Below are positions 31,657-41,500 of a DNA stretch of 64,000 nucleotides, in pieces. The DNA comes from Chitinophagales bacterium. Lineage in GTDB: Bacteria; Bacteroidota; Bacteroidia; Chitinophagales; Saprospiraceae. The notes below the pieces were generated by a model. It saw only the letters and a program-made list of their open reading frames with translations. It had not been told where the DNA came from and ran no database searches. The stretch's first letter is position 1. Each line of letters opens with the position of its first letter. The translations under genes and the position numbers were made by a program. The stretch spans positions 62,001 to 126,000 of the forward strand of contig JAAFJY010000013.1 in the NCBI GenBank assembly GCA_013299105.1, in the 5' to 3' direction.

Positions 31657-33219
31657 TTACATCCCCAACAAAATCACCTCTTTCCCCTCCACCTCGTGCA
31701 CTTCGCGTCGAATGCGGGTTTCCCAAGGCAGTTCTTCAGAGGATTTTTTCTCAAAAATGACCAGGTAGCCCTTTTTTTGGCCCAATTTGTCCATGTAGCG
31801 GGCCAGTTGCTTGAGGCCCAGGGGTTGGGAGCGGGCATCGTGGTTCAGCTTGATTTCGACAGGGATGACTTGGCTTTTCCAAAAAATAGCCAGGTCAGTA
31901 CGGCCATTGCCCAGGGCCATTTCGCGTTCGATGCGGCCACCGCCATTGATGATGCGCTGCAAAAAGGCCATAAGCAAGAGTTGGTGCCCCGCCTCCTTGT
32001 ACTGGAAACGCTCCAGCCAGGACTCGGAAGTCCAGCGGTAAAAATCGGTGAAAGCTTCCATGAGTTTGTCCATGTTGAGAGAGCCATCGGGGTCCAAATA
32101 CCAAGAGGTTTGGGCGATGTCCTGGTTAATGCTCTCCTGAAAACCCACATTGAGAATGCGGGTGATGATTTCGCGGTAAATGGGATTGGCAAACTGAACC
32201 GGGCTTTTGGAGGTGATGATGCCCAGGTCGCGGCAATAGCGCAAGTTGTCATCGGCCCCGTCGAAGGGCAAGTCACCCCCGCTGATGATGTTTAGCACGA
32301 TGGGCCTCACCCTGGGGTCATTGATTTTGTCGGCCAGGCTGTCCAGGTGGGTTTGGCGCTGGGCAATGAGGTTTTCCTTGGCTTGCTCTACCAACTCAGG
32401 TGTGATTTCCTGGCTGTAATCGTTGTTGAGCATTTTATATACCATCTCATTGGCCAATGCATTGGTCAGCCAAGGTTGGCCGCCTGAAAAAGTATATAAT
32501 TTTTCAAAAACAGCATCCGAAAAGACCTGTCCTGTGTCCTGGGTATGCTGATCGAGCAAACTCCGCACTTCTTCGCGGCTGAAAACGGGCAAAAAGAAGG
32601 ATTCTGCTTTGATGTTGAACGGCGAACCAGCACCGATAGAAGGGTTGTCGGCACGGGCCTTTAAGCGGTACTCGCGGATGTCGCGTAAGCCAACCAAGGC
32701 AATGGATTGGGGAAATTGGCTGGGGCGAGATTGGAAGCCATTTCTAAGCTGGCGCAAAACAGAGATCAAAACATCGTCGTACAAAGAATCGACTTCATCA
32801 ATCAGCAATACCAAAGGTTTGGGTAGTTCTTTGCACCATTTTGTTAAATAGTCCTCTAGTAAGTTGGCATTTTTGTCAAATTCAGAAGGATCAGGGGGCA
32901 AATGTTGTGAATGAAGGAAGATACTGGCTTGTCGATGAATTGTTTTCATAAAAACCAGATTCGCATCTTCAACGGTAATACTCGGAAATCCTGCTGATTC
33001 TAAAGAACAAACAGTAGAAAAATATTTCCCTTCTTTGTTCAGTTTATGAGCTAGTTCGTGCAAAAAGGTAGTTTTGCCAGTTTGTCTTGGTGCATGGATC
33101 AGATAGTATTGCTTCGAATCGATAAGGTGCTTAATCTTATGGTAAATCCCTCGAAAAGGATCGACTGTATAATGATCTTCAGGATTGCAAAGCCCAGTGG
33201 TGTTGAAAAATCTACTCAT
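31657..33219 (-). CDS. AAA-like ATPase with C-terminal PD-(D/E)XK domain, paralogue A
   Basis: The 520-residue protein has Walker A APRQTGKTTF (near residue 44), Walker B LVLLIDEVD, a central winged-helix-like region and a C-terminal nuclease-like motif GRTDLAIFWKSQVIPVEIKL (D then ExK). The start ATG lies only 4 bp after a TATCTTTG promoter box, so the mRNA is probably leaderless. Its last 330 residues are almost identical to those of the neighbouring paralogue, whereas the N-terminal 190 are clearly diverged. Function is unknown; DNA cleavage driven or gated by ATP is inference. Confidence 0.85.
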   Translation of the reverse strand: MSRFFNTTGLCNPEDHYTVDPFRGIYHKIKHLIDSKQYYLIHAPRQTGKTTFLHELAHKLNKEGKYFSTVCSLESAGFPSITVEDANLVFMKTIHRQASIFLHSQHLPPDPSEFDKNANLLEDYLTKWCKELPKPLVLLIDEVDSLYDDVLISVLRQLRNGFQSRPSQFPQSIALVGLRDIREYRLKARADNPSIGAGSPFNIKAESFFLPVFSREEVRSLLDQHTQDTGQVFSDAVFEKLYTFSGGQPWLTNALANEMVYKMLNNDYSQEITPELVEQAKENLIAQRQTHLDSLADKINDPRVRPIVLNIISGGDLPFDGADDNLRYCRDLGIITSKSPVQFANPIYREIITRILNVGFQESINQDIAQTSWYLDPDGSLNMDKLMEAFTDFYRWTSESWLERFQYKEAGHQLLLMAFLQRIINGGGRIEREMALGNGRTDLAIFWKSQVIPVEIKLNHDARSQPLGLKQLARYMDKLGQKKGYLVIFEKKSSEELPWETRIRREVHEVEGKEVILLGM

Positions 33220-33223
33220 GTTG

Positions 33224-33231
33224 CAAAGATA
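33224..33231 (-). promoter_or_regulatory. -7 promoter box abutting the paralogue A start codon
   Basis: The minus strand reads TATCTTTG-CAAC-ATG. With four bases between box and ATG, transcription would start at or next to the start codon. Confidence 0.65.
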
Positions 33232-33371
33232 AGCTTTTTGCTCATTTTGCTTTGCCCACTCTTCGTGCTAAAGCCACCAGTTTGATTGCGACAGTATAAT
33301 CGAGACGGGTACACTGCGCTTGTTTCAATGAGTTCGATCAATTGCTGAAAACCAGTTTAAGGTAAGCCCCT

Positions 33372-34922
33372 TTACATCCCCAACAAAATCACCTCTTTCC
33401 CTTCCACCTCGTGCACTTCGCGCCGAATACGGACCTCCCAAGGCAGTTCTTCAGAGGATTTTTTCTCAAAAATGACCAGGTAGCCCTTTTTTTGGCCCAA
33501 TTTGTCCATGTAGCGGGCCAGTTGCTTGAGGCCCAGGGGTTGGGAGCGGGCATCGTGGTTCAGCTTGATTTCGACAGGGATGACTTGGCTTTTCCAAAAA
33601 ATAGCCAGGTCAGTACGGCCATTGCCCAGGGCCATTTCGCGTTCGATGCGGCCACCGCCATTGATGATGCGCTGCAAAAAGGCCATAAGCAAGAGTTGGT
33701 GCCCCGCCTCCTTGTACTGGAAACGCTCCAGCCAGGACTCGGAAGTCCAGCGGTAAAAATCGGTGAAAGCTTCCATGAGTTTGTCCATGTTGAGAGAGCC
33801 ATCGGGGTCCAAATACCAAGAGGTTTGGGCGATGTCCTGGTTAATGCTCTCCTGAAAACCCACATTGAGAATGCGGGTGATGATTTCGCGGTAAATGGGA
33901 TTGGCAAACTGAACCGGGCTTTTGGAGGTGATGATGCCCAGGTCGCGGCAATAGCGCAAGTTGTCATCGGCCCCGTCGAAGGGCAAGTCACCCCCGCTGA
34001 TGATGTTTAGCACGATGGGCCTCACCCTGGGGTCATTGATTTTGTCGGCCAGGCTGTCCAGGTGGGTTTGGCGCTGGGCAATGAGGTTTTCCTTGGCTTG
34101 CTCTACCAACTCAGGTGTGATTTCCTGGCTGTAATCGTTGTTGAGCATTTTATATACCATCTCATTGGCCAATGCATTGGTCAGCCAAGGTTGGCCGCCT
34201 GAAAAAGTATATAATTTTTCAAAAACAGCATCCGAAAAGACCTGTCCTGTGTCCTGGGTATGCTGATCGAGCAAACTCCGCACTTCTTCGCGGCTGAAAA
34301 CGGGCAAAAAGAAGGATTCCGCTTTCACATTGAAAGGCGAACCTGCGCCAATGGAGGGGTTGTCAGCACGGGCCTTTAAGCGGTACTCGCGGATGTCGCG
34401 TAAGCCAACCAAGGCAATGGATTGGGGAAATTGATGGGGCCTGGACTGGAAACCATCTCTTAGCTGACGCAAAAAGGAGATCAATACGTTGTCCCACAGA
34501 GAATCAGCTTCGTCAACGAGCAGTACGATGGGTTTGGTTTGATTAGTGGCCCATGCACTTAAATAATCCACCAGTGAAATAGGATGAATTGGAGCAGGAG
34601 GGCATTCTTGCTCAGGCAAAAAGAATGGAGCCATGCGGTGTACTGCATTAACCATGCGCTCATTGCCCAAGTTTTCAGTGAAGTCAGGAACTCCAGCGCT
34701 TTCGACTGAGAAAGTTATAGAAATGTATTTTCCTTCCCTGTTTAGTTGATGGGATAGTTGGTGTAAAAAAGTAGTCTTGCCTGTTTGCCTGGGCGCATGG
34801 ATAAGAAAATATTGCTCCCCTTCGATTAGGTCATAAATTTTAGGTAGCAACCCACGAAAGGGTGCTACCATATAATGTTTCTCAGGATTGCAAAGCCCCG
34901 TAGTGTTGAAAAATCTGCTCAT
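33372..34922 (-). CDS. AAA-like ATPase with C-terminal PD-(D/E)XK domain, paralogue B
   Basis: The 516-residue protein starts MSRFFNTTGLCNPEKHY, has Walker A APRQTGKTTF and Walker B IVLLVDEADS, and ends with the same ExK nuclease-like domain as paralogue A. A run of 884 bp (33436-34319) equals 31721-32604 at a constant offset of 1715 bp. The ATG at 34922 was chosen because paralogue A starts with the same words and because of the promoter box just upstream; a longer frame upstream lacks family similarity. The arrangement is a tandem duplication with 152 bp between copies. Confidence 0.85.
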   Translation of the reverse strand: MSRFFNTTGLCNPEKHYMVAPFRGLLPKIYDLIEGEQYFLIHAPRQTGKTTFLHQLSHQLNREGKYISITFSVESAGVPDFTENLGNERMVNAVHRMAPFFLPEQECPPAPIHPISLVDYLSAWATNQTKPIVLLVDEADSLWDNVLISFLRQLRDGFQSRPHQFPQSIALVGLRDIREYRLKARADNPSIGAGSPFNVKAESFFLPVFSREEVRSLLDQHTQDTGQVFSDAVFEKLYTFSGGQPWLTNALANEMVYKMLNNDYSQEITPELVEQAKENLIAQRQTHLDSLADKINDPRVRPIVLNIISGGDLPFDGADDNLRYCRDLGIITSKSPVQFANPIYREIITRILNVGFQESINQDIAQTSWYLDPDGSLNMDKLMEAFTDFYRWTSESWLERFQYKEAGHQLLLMAFLQRIINGGGRIEREMALGNGRTDLAIFWKSQVIPVEIKLNHDARSQPLGLKQLARYMDKLGQKKGYLVIFEKKSSEELPWEVRIRREVHEVEGKEVILLGM

Positions 34923-34926
34923 GTTG

Positions 34927-34934
34927 CAAAGATA
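34927..34934 (-). promoter_or_regulatory. -7 promoter box abutting the paralogue B start codon
   Basis: The minus strand again reads TATCTTTG-CAAC-ATG, the same as in paralogue A, which implies a leaderless mRNA. Confidence 0.65.
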
Positions 34935-35021
34935 GCAGTTTTGTCCCGATTTGAAATTTTGAAATAAAGGTAGCGGAAGCACCAGGCCAGGTGAACACAA
35001 ATCTTGCCTTTTTCACAACTT

Positions 35022-35055
35022 TTTGCCCCTACAAGTCATCAAATATGTACCTTTG
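35022..35055 (+). promoter_or_regulatory. Promoter of the DUF3098-uppP-truB set
   Basis: TTTG at 35022-35025 and TACCTTTG at 35048-35055 are separated by 22 bp. This is a full match to the Bacteroidota promoter and lies 26 bp before the DUF3098 start codon. Confidence 0.7.
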
Positions 35056-35081
35056 CCTCTCAAATTTGAATACTAACCACA

Positions 35082-35441
35082 ATGAGCACCAATCGTCCTG
35101 GTAAAAAAAGACCACAACCAACCCCGCGCCAACAACCAACGCAGGCTACTCCCGCTGTGCCAACTAACCAAAAAACGACTGCGCCAGCGCCCCAGCGTAC
35201 GCCTAGCAGCCGTGTTACCCGCGAGAAAAAAGAGTTGGTTTTCAACCGCAACAATTATATCCTTTTGGCCGCTGCTGGAGTAGTAATGCTTTTAGGCATC
35301 GCATTGATGTCGGGAGGAGGCATGAAAGACCCTAATGTATGGGACGAAAATGTGATTTACAGCACCCGCCGGATGGTGATTGCCCCGATTTTTATGCTGG
35401 GAGCAATGGTTTTGGGGGTAGTGGCAATTTTTAGGAAGTAA
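35082..35441 (+). CDS. DUF3098 domain-containing membrane protein
   Basis: The 119-residue protein has a Pro/Gln/Thr-rich N-terminal 50 residues, then two membrane segments (about residues 60-78 and 98-115) separated by a short loop (KDPNVWDENVIYSTRR). This is the DUF3098 layout. In Bacteroidota such genes commonly sit between ftsX and uppP; here uppP and truB follow on the same strand, while the upstream ftsX is replaced by the AAA/nuclease paralogues. A role in envelope assembly or division is suggested by context only. Confidence 0.88.
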   Translation: MSTNRPGKKRPQPTPRQQPTQATPAVPTNQKTTAPAPQRTPSSRVTREKKELVFNRNNYILLAAAGVVMLLGIALMSGGGMKDPNVWDENVIYSTRRMVIAPIFMLGAMVLGVVAIFRK

Positions 35442-35501
35442 AATTCATCAAATCATACTGAGGCTGATTTTAAAGCCGAATATGTTTGTTGTGCTTGTAG
35501 T

Positions 35502-36302
35502 ATGAACGAACTGATCAAAGCCGCTATCCTGGGCATCGTGCAGGGCATTACCGAATTTTTGCCCGTTAGTAGTGATGGTCATCTCGAACTGGCCAAATAT
35601 TTCCTCAACGACCAAACTGCAGGTGAGCAAAGCCTCCTGATGACGGTGACAGTGCACGTAGCGACCACTTTGGCCATCATCGTGGTATTTTGGAAAGACA
35701 TCATCGATATTTTTAAGGGTCTTCTGCAATTCAAATGGAATGCAGAAGTAGAATTTGCCGCCAGAGTGGTGGTTTCCATGATTCCTGCTGCCATTGTCGG
35801 TCTGTTTTTTGAAGAAGAACTCGAAGCCCTTTTTTCTCAGCGCATTTTGTTTGTTTGTGCCATGTTGGCCGTTACGGGGATTGTGCTGTTTTTGGGGCAA
35901 CGCGCCAAAAACACTGGTAAAGCCATTGGCTATGGCGATGCTTTTTTGATGGGTATTTCCCAAGCGGTGGCGATTTTGCCTGGGGTTTCGCGTTCGGGCT
36001 CTACAATCGCAACGGCCATGATGTTGGGGATTGACAAAGCCAAAGCTGCACGTTTTTCTTTCTTGATGGTGGTGCCACTGATTTTGGGAAAACTGGTCAA
36101 AGACCTGATGAGCGGCGAATACAGCCGCAATGCGAGTGCCTGGCCCGAGCTGTTGTTGGGATTTATTTTTGCTTTCATTACGGGGGTATTTGCCTGCCGT
36201 TTGATGATTAAGCTTGTGCAACGTAGCAAGTTGCAATATTTTGGTATATATTGCTTGGCTATTGCTGCGGCAGTCGCCATTTATGTCCTTGCAAAAGGAT
36301 GA
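35502..36302 (+). CDS. uppP: Undecaprenyl-diphosphate phosphatase
   Basis: The 266-residue integral membrane enzyme shows both family motifs: GIVQGITEFLPVSSDGHLE near residues 11-29 and PGVSRSGSTIAT near residues 160-171, with about eight membrane segments. It dephosphorylates undecaprenyl diphosphate so that the lipid carrier can be reused in peptidoglycan and polysaccharide synthesis, and gives bacitracin tolerance. It lies 60 bp after DUF3098 and 22 bp before truB, consistent with one operon. Confidence 0.97.
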   Translation: MNELIKAAILGIVQGITEFLPVSSDGHLELAKYFLNDQTAGEQSLLMTVTVHVATTLAIIVVFWKDIIDIFKGLLQFKWNAEVEFAARVVVSMIPAAIVGLFFEEELEALFSQRILFVCAMLAVTGIVLFLGQRAKNTGKAIGYGDAFLMGISQAVAILPGVSRSGSTIATAMMLGIDKAKAARFSFLMVVPLILGKLVKDLMSGEYSRNASAWPELLLGFIFAFITGVFACRLMIKLVQRSKLQYFGIYCLAIAAAVAIYVLAKG

Positions 36303-36324
36303 TTAGTTCACCAAAAAGTCATTA

Positions 36325-37038
36325 ATGGACACTTTGTCTGAGCCGGCCCATTTGAGTATGAAATTTGTGGAAGGCGAGGTATTGTTAGTTGACAAACCAA
36401 AAGATTGGACCTCCTTCGATGTGGTCAATAAAATTCGTGGGCGTATCCGCCACGTTTTTCAAGTCAAAAAAATAAAAGTTGGCCATGCGGGCACCCTTGA
36501 TCCAATGGCCACGGGCTTGCTGATTGTATGTACGGGCAAAGAAACCAAGAACATTGACCTGTACCAGGCACAATCCAAAGTTTACACAGGAACCATGCAT
36601 TTCGGCGCGACTACGCCTTCTTACGACGCCGAAACAGAAGTCAACGCTACTTTTCCAACTGAGCATTTGACGGAGGAGATGATCCACGAAGCCACCAAAG
36701 CTTTTGTAGGCGACATTGAACAAGTGCCGCCCATGTTTTCGGCGATCAAAGTCGACGGGCAGCCCCTCTACAAAATGGCCCGCAAAGGCCAAAGCATCAA
36801 AGTAGAAGCCCGCAAGGTGAGCATTTACAGCTTTGAAATCACCCGGGTAGCTTTGCCAGAGGTGGATTTCAAAGTGCATTGCAGCAAAGGCACCTATATC
36901 CGCTCCTTGGCGGATGATTTGGGCCGGGCCGTAGGAAGTGGGGCTTACCTCACGGCATTGCGGCGCACGCACATTGGCGAGTACAAGGTGGATGATGCAT
37001 TGAGTGTCGGAGAGTTGATGGAGGTGATTGGGGGCTAG
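36325..37038 (+). CDS. truB: tRNA pseudouridine(55) synthase
   Basis: The 237-residue enzyme has the TruB motif GHAGTLDPMATGLL with catalytic Asp59, the segments KVYTGTMHFGATTPSYD and VPPMFSAIKVDGQPLYKMAR, and the C-terminal CSKGTYIRSLADDLG. It converts U55 of the T-loop of tRNAs to pseudouridine. The length is that of short TruB forms without a PUA domain. It follows uppP by 22 bp. Confidence 0.97.
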   Translation: MDTLSEPAHLSMKFVEGEVLLVDKPKDWTSFDVVNKIRGRIRHVFQVKKIKVGHAGTLDPMATGLLIVCTGKETKNIDLYQAQSKVYTGTMHFGATTPSYDAETEVNATFPTEHLTEEMIHEATKAFVGDIEQVPPMFSAIKVDGQPLYKMARKGQSIKVEARKVSIYSFEITRVALPEVDFKVHCSKGTYIRSLADDLGRAVGSGAYLTALRRTHIGEYKVDDALSVGELMEVIGG

Positions 37039-37051
37039 GATTTACCAATTA

Positions 37052-37113
37052 TTGATTTATAAAAGCAAAAAGTATAACTTTGTGCATATATTTTGTGCAC
37101 AAAGTTATACTTT
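37052..37113 (+). promoter_or_regulatory. Promoter overlapped by a perfect 18-bp inverted repeat (probable operator)
   Basis: The arms 37069-37086 and 37096-37113 are exact reverse complements (AAAGTATAACTTTGTGCA) with a 9-bp spacer. The left arm contains TAACTTTG (37075-37082), a perfect -7 box; TTG at 37052-37054 lies 20 bp before it. The right arm ends directly at the ATG at 37114. A regulator bound to the palindrome would cover the promoter and the translation start. Confidence 0.75.
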
Positions 37114-38295
37114 ATGTTTAGAAGACAAGTTTTTGATGCTCTAGAGGCTCATTTGAGCGATCATGAAGTGACCGTCATTACAGGAATGCGGCGTACGGGT
37201 AAGACTACTTCGATTCTGCACCTACTCAGTTGTGTTTCACATTCCAATAAGGTGTTTTTAGATTTAGAGAGGATTGAACACCGTCAGATTTTCCGACAAA
37301 AGAGCTTCAGTAAAATACAAGCTGACTTAGAATTCTTAGGAATTGATTTTTCAAAAGCAGGAGTGATCGCACTAGATGAAGTACAATTGGTGCCAGAGGT
37401 GGCTTCTTTTGTAAAGTATTACTACGATCATAGTCCAATCAAGTTTATTCTTTCTGGTTCGAGCTCGTATTATTTAAAAAACCAAATCACAGAGAGTTTA
37501 GCAGGTCGAAAACAGGTTTTTGAAGTTTTCCCCTTGAATTTTATCGAATTTTTGCGCTTCAAAGAAGTGGACGAAGAGCCATTGTGGTCCCAAAGACTCC
37601 AAACATTTCGACCTCTCGTTTTTGCTAAATACCAGCATTTGTATGAGGAATACCTTCGTTTTGGAGGTTTTCCACAAGTTGTGCTTGCTGATTCTCCAGA
37701 AAGGAAAGTCAATATTTTGAAAGACATTCTCAATTCGTACTTGGAGTTGGATGTGAAAATTTTATCTGATTATTCGGTCATTGATGATTTGTTTCGACTG
37801 GTGTCGGTTTTGTCATCGCGTATTGGAAATAAACTGGATAAACAAAAAATAGGTGTTTTATTAGGGATTAATCGGAATAAAATAAATGATTACATCGCTC
37901 TTTTTGAAGCCACTTATTTTTTGCATCTGATCAGTCCATATGCAACCAATCCAGATCGTCACATCGCGTTGCAACCCAAGGTTTACATCGCAGATAATGG
38001 TCTTGCAGCTCAATTGGCACAGTTAAGCAGTGGGGCTTTGTTTGAAAATGCGATTGCCAATCAATTGATGAGGTTGGGTAAAGTGAATTATTTCCAAAAA
38101 AAATCAGGACAAGAGATTGATTTTATTTTGGATGAAAAGACAGCTTTTGAAGTAAAAGAAACCCCTGGACAAATTGATTTGAAAAAAACGATTGATCGTG
38201 CCCAGGAATTGGCTCTGCTAGAGGCGAAAGTCATTGGTAGAATGCCACCAGGTAACGATTTTACGGATTTTTTGTGGGGCGGATGTGTGTTTTGA
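37114..38295 (+). CDS. ATP-binding protein with AAA_14 and DUF4143 domains
   Basis: The 393-residue protein has Walker A VITGMRRTGKTTS near residues 21-33, Walker B VIALDEVQ, the sensor-like FILSGSSSYYLK, and the AAA_14 words LAGRKQVFEVFPLNFIEFLRF. The C-terminal DUF4143 part has YLRFGGFPQVV and an ExK-containing end (FQKKSGQEIDFILDEKTAFEVKE with D and ExK), a PD-(D/E)XK-like site. The family is widespread and of unknown function. The ATG at 37114 fits the family start and lies directly after the palindrome. Confidence 0.9.
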   Translation: MFRRQVFDALEAHLSDHEVTVITGMRRTGKTTSILHLLSCVSHSNKVFLDLERIEHRQIFRQKSFSKIQADLEFLGIDFSKAGVIALDEVQLVPEVASFVKYYYDHSPIKFILSGSSSYYLKNQITESLAGRKQVFEVFPLNFIEFLRFKEVDEEPLWSQRLQTFRPLVFAKYQHLYEEYLRFGGFPQVVLADSPERKVNILKDILNSYLELDVKILSDYSVIDDLFRLVSVLSSRIGNKLDKQKIGVLLGINRNKINDYIALFEATYFLHLISPYATNPDRHIALQPKVYIADNGLAAQLAQLSSGALFENAIANQLMRLGKVNYFQKKSGQEIDFILDEKTAFEVKETPGQIDLKKTIDRAQELALLEAKVIGRMPPGNDFTDFLWGGCVF

Positions 38296-38423
38296 AAACC
38301 ACTGATCGGAGCACTTAAGCCCAAGGGTTTTAAGCAAAAGCAAAGCAATAATCGACTAAAGGTAAAAGCTTAGCCTGCTCACATTTCGGCCAAAAAAGGC
38401 CGTTTTTCCGTGATCCTTCGCCT

Positions 38424-38461
38424 CTTTTTGTGAAGGTAGCACCTGCTACCCCCACAAAAAG
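38424..38461. other. Hairpin in the convergent gap
   Basis: CTTTTTGTG pairs with CACAAAAAG and, inside, GGTAG pairs with CTACC. The structure lies between two convergent genes and may serve as a bidirectional terminator for the AAA_14/DUF4143 gene. Confidence 0.45.
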
Positions 38462-38533
38462 CAGGCTCGGCTGACGAAAAACCTTCATCTTTTTTGTCTC
38501 GAAACCGCTAGACTAAGTTTTTACGGCTGAAGC

Positions 38534-38569
38534 AAAAATGCGCCCTAGGATACAGTATCCCAGGGCGCA
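38534..38569 (-). terminator. Terminator of the cupredoxin/CHRD gene
   Basis: On the minus strand a long stem (TGCGCCCT...AGGGCGCA with inner GGATA/TATCC) is followed by TTTTT. It begins 14 bp after the stop codon. Confidence 0.8.
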
Positions 38570-38582
38570 ATGTATTATTGGT

Positions 38583-41500
38583 TCACTCCTTCACCATCAA
38601 AGCCTTGGCAGGTGCAGGTTTTCCATCAATCCACAACTGCACAAAATAAGTGCTGGCCGGGATGTTGTTCAGCGGAATGCTTTCCAAAGTCTCGCCTTTT
38701 TGCAAATTGAACTCACCTGTGCGCAAAATCCGGCCTGTATAATCCAGGAGATTCCAGCGGGCCTTGGCAGGCTCGTCGTATTTTACACTCAAAGTAGTTG
38801 AGCCTACCGCAGGGTTGGGCATGGTTTTCCAATCCAGGTTTTGCAGTTTTTCGTCAAACAAACCCGTCACTACGCCCAAAGTCAACTGCGCGGTAATCAC
38901 CGGGCTGCCACTGAACAAGCTGCCGTCGGTAGCCACTGCACGGTGATAAAGCAGGGCGGTCTCACCTGCTTTGAAGCCATTGGCTTGCAACAAGGCTGAA
39001 ATTTGCCCGTAAGTCAGCGTCAGGAAGGTGTCGCGCCCTGTATTGATGCTCGCCAGTGCTACTGCTACATTGGCATCCGCCGCGCCTTGCCAAACGTACA
39101 TCGGCATTTGCTGGTCAGTTACGCGGTTCCAGCGGATGGTGATCGTTTGTTTGTCCGAGCCTTCGATGCGCACGCGGGTATCGTTGGGTGGGGCAATGAC
39201 CGTGGAAGCGCTGGGCATGAAGTTGAACTCTGGGAAAACCTGTCCGCGGATTTCACCTCCTGGGTTGGTGCTGGTGTGAATATTGGCATACATACGGCCT
39301 GCGAACAGGGAGTCGATTTGTGGGCCAGTCAGTGGGATGGTGTTATTGCTTGCCAAGAAGCCACCCGATTTGTTGTCGGGCAAAACGGTTGCGTTCACAT
39401 TTGTGGCAATAGGTCCGTTAGCCCCCACGCGGCCAAAGTGTAGGTGTGCTCCGCCTGCAATTGCTGGATTGAAATTGCCCACCAGGTTGTTGAAAGCTCC
39501 ACTTACTACCAGGCGGGTGCCGCTGAGTTCGTATTTCAAATGTCCACGCCCCGTGCTCAAGGCCGGGTTGGGAATTTCGTTTACCCCCGACAGGAAAGTG
39601 GTGAAATAGGCCCGTGCCATCGGGAGCAACTGTCCGCGGATTTCGCCACCCGCATTGGTTGTGCTGTGGATATTGACATAAGCCGCACGCTGGCGCAAGG
39701 TGTCAAGGAAATTGACCGAAGTGCGCAAGGTGTTATCAGCAAAGAAGAAATCCCCTGCTTTTTTGCTGGGTGCAACGGTGGATTTGAGGTTGTATAAAAT
39801 GCCGCCATTCAAGCCCGCAGGCCCGAAATGGATATGCGCTCCACCCGCAATGTTTTCGTTGAAATCACCAGTCAGCGTGGAGAATGAGCCAGTTACATAA
39901 GTCCGGGTGCCCGAAACTTCGGCGATGACCATGCCACGCCCCCGGCTACCCACCGGAACAGTTTCGCTGCCACCCGACAAGGACGCCATGAAATACTGGT
40001 ACGCCTGGTGCACCAATTGCCCCCTCACTTCTCCCGAAGTAGCCTTGGTGGTGTGGATATTGACGTAGTAGCAGCGCTGGGCCAGGGTGTCTTTTTTGCC
40101 CGCACTCATGGTGAAAAAGTTTTGCGTGGGCAAAAATTCACCTGCGCGGTTGCCAGCAGCTACCGTAGCGTTGAGTGGGAAAATGATGGGGCCGTTGGTA
40201 CCGATCAAACCAAAGTGGATGTGTGCACCACCCGCCACATTGGCCGCAAAGTCGCCTTCCAAGCCCGAAAATGAGCCGTGAACTACCATCGTGTTGCCAT
40301 TGATTTCGGCCATCGTGCCACCGCCAGCATTGCTCACCACTGGGGTGCTTTCTTGTGAGCCACTTAGGTTGCCTTGCATGTAGTACTGCGCAGCGGCCAC
40401 CATTTGGCCTCGAATTTCGCCGGAAGCGTGCACAGTAGAGTGAATGTTGACATAATAACGACGCAGGGCTAGGGTCAACAAAGCAGCATTGTTCAAGGGA
40501 ATGCGGTTGCTGGCCGCCAGGATGCTGCCTGATTTGTTGTCGGTCCCCAAGGTTACGCTGATGGGAGCCACGATGGTCCCATTTTGCCCAGCCATCCCCA
40601 GGTGAATATGTGCTCCACCAGCCACCGCTGCATTGAAATCGCCTTCCAGGGTGAAAGAGCCACTCAGGTACATGGTGTCGTTTTTGATCTCTGCCAACAC
40701 GGCCCCCCTGCCAGCGGTAGTGATATTGGGCACTTCGTTTTCGCCACTCAAGTTGGCCCAAAACAGCGAGGTCACTTCACGGTGCACTTGGCCCCGAATT
40801 TCACCTCCTGTGAATGCGGTAGAGTGTACGTTGGCGTAAATACGGCGTTGTTCCAACAGGTTTTTTTGTGCAGAACTGAGCGCAAATTTGTTTTTTGCTG
40901 CTTCAAATATCCCACTGCGGTTATCGGTTCCAAGGGTAGGATTCAAGCCAAAAACAATGCCGCCGTTGGTGCCCGCGAGGGCATTGTGCAAGTGAGAAGC
41001 GGTATAGTTGGCCCCCAAGCTCTGGAATGAACCACTTACCCGCAAGGTGTCGCCATCTACTTCCAACATCACCGCACCTGATCCATTGCTCAACACCGCA
41101 GGTACTTCCTGGCTGCCATAGAGGTTGGTTTGGTAAAAATTGGAAGACTTGGGCAGTAGTTGTCCCCGGATTTCGCCGCCAGGGTAAGTGGAAGTATGGA
41201 TATTGACATACAACTGGCGGGTCTGCAAAAGTGCCAATTGTTCGTCGGTCAGGGTGAAAGTATTGGCTGCGGCTTCGAGCTTGCCGCCTTTTTTGTCGCC
41301 ATCGGGGACAATGGTCAAGCCCAGTTGGATGCCTCCGTTTTGGCCGGCATAGCCCTTGTGTACGTGCGCACCGCCCGCAGGGTTTCCCGTAAAGTCGCCG
41401 ATTAGGCTTTTGAAGGAACCAGTGATGACCAGTGATTTTCCATTCAAAATGGCCTTGACATCACCCGTCGCGTTGCTGACCACCGTGCCAGGTTCTTGGT

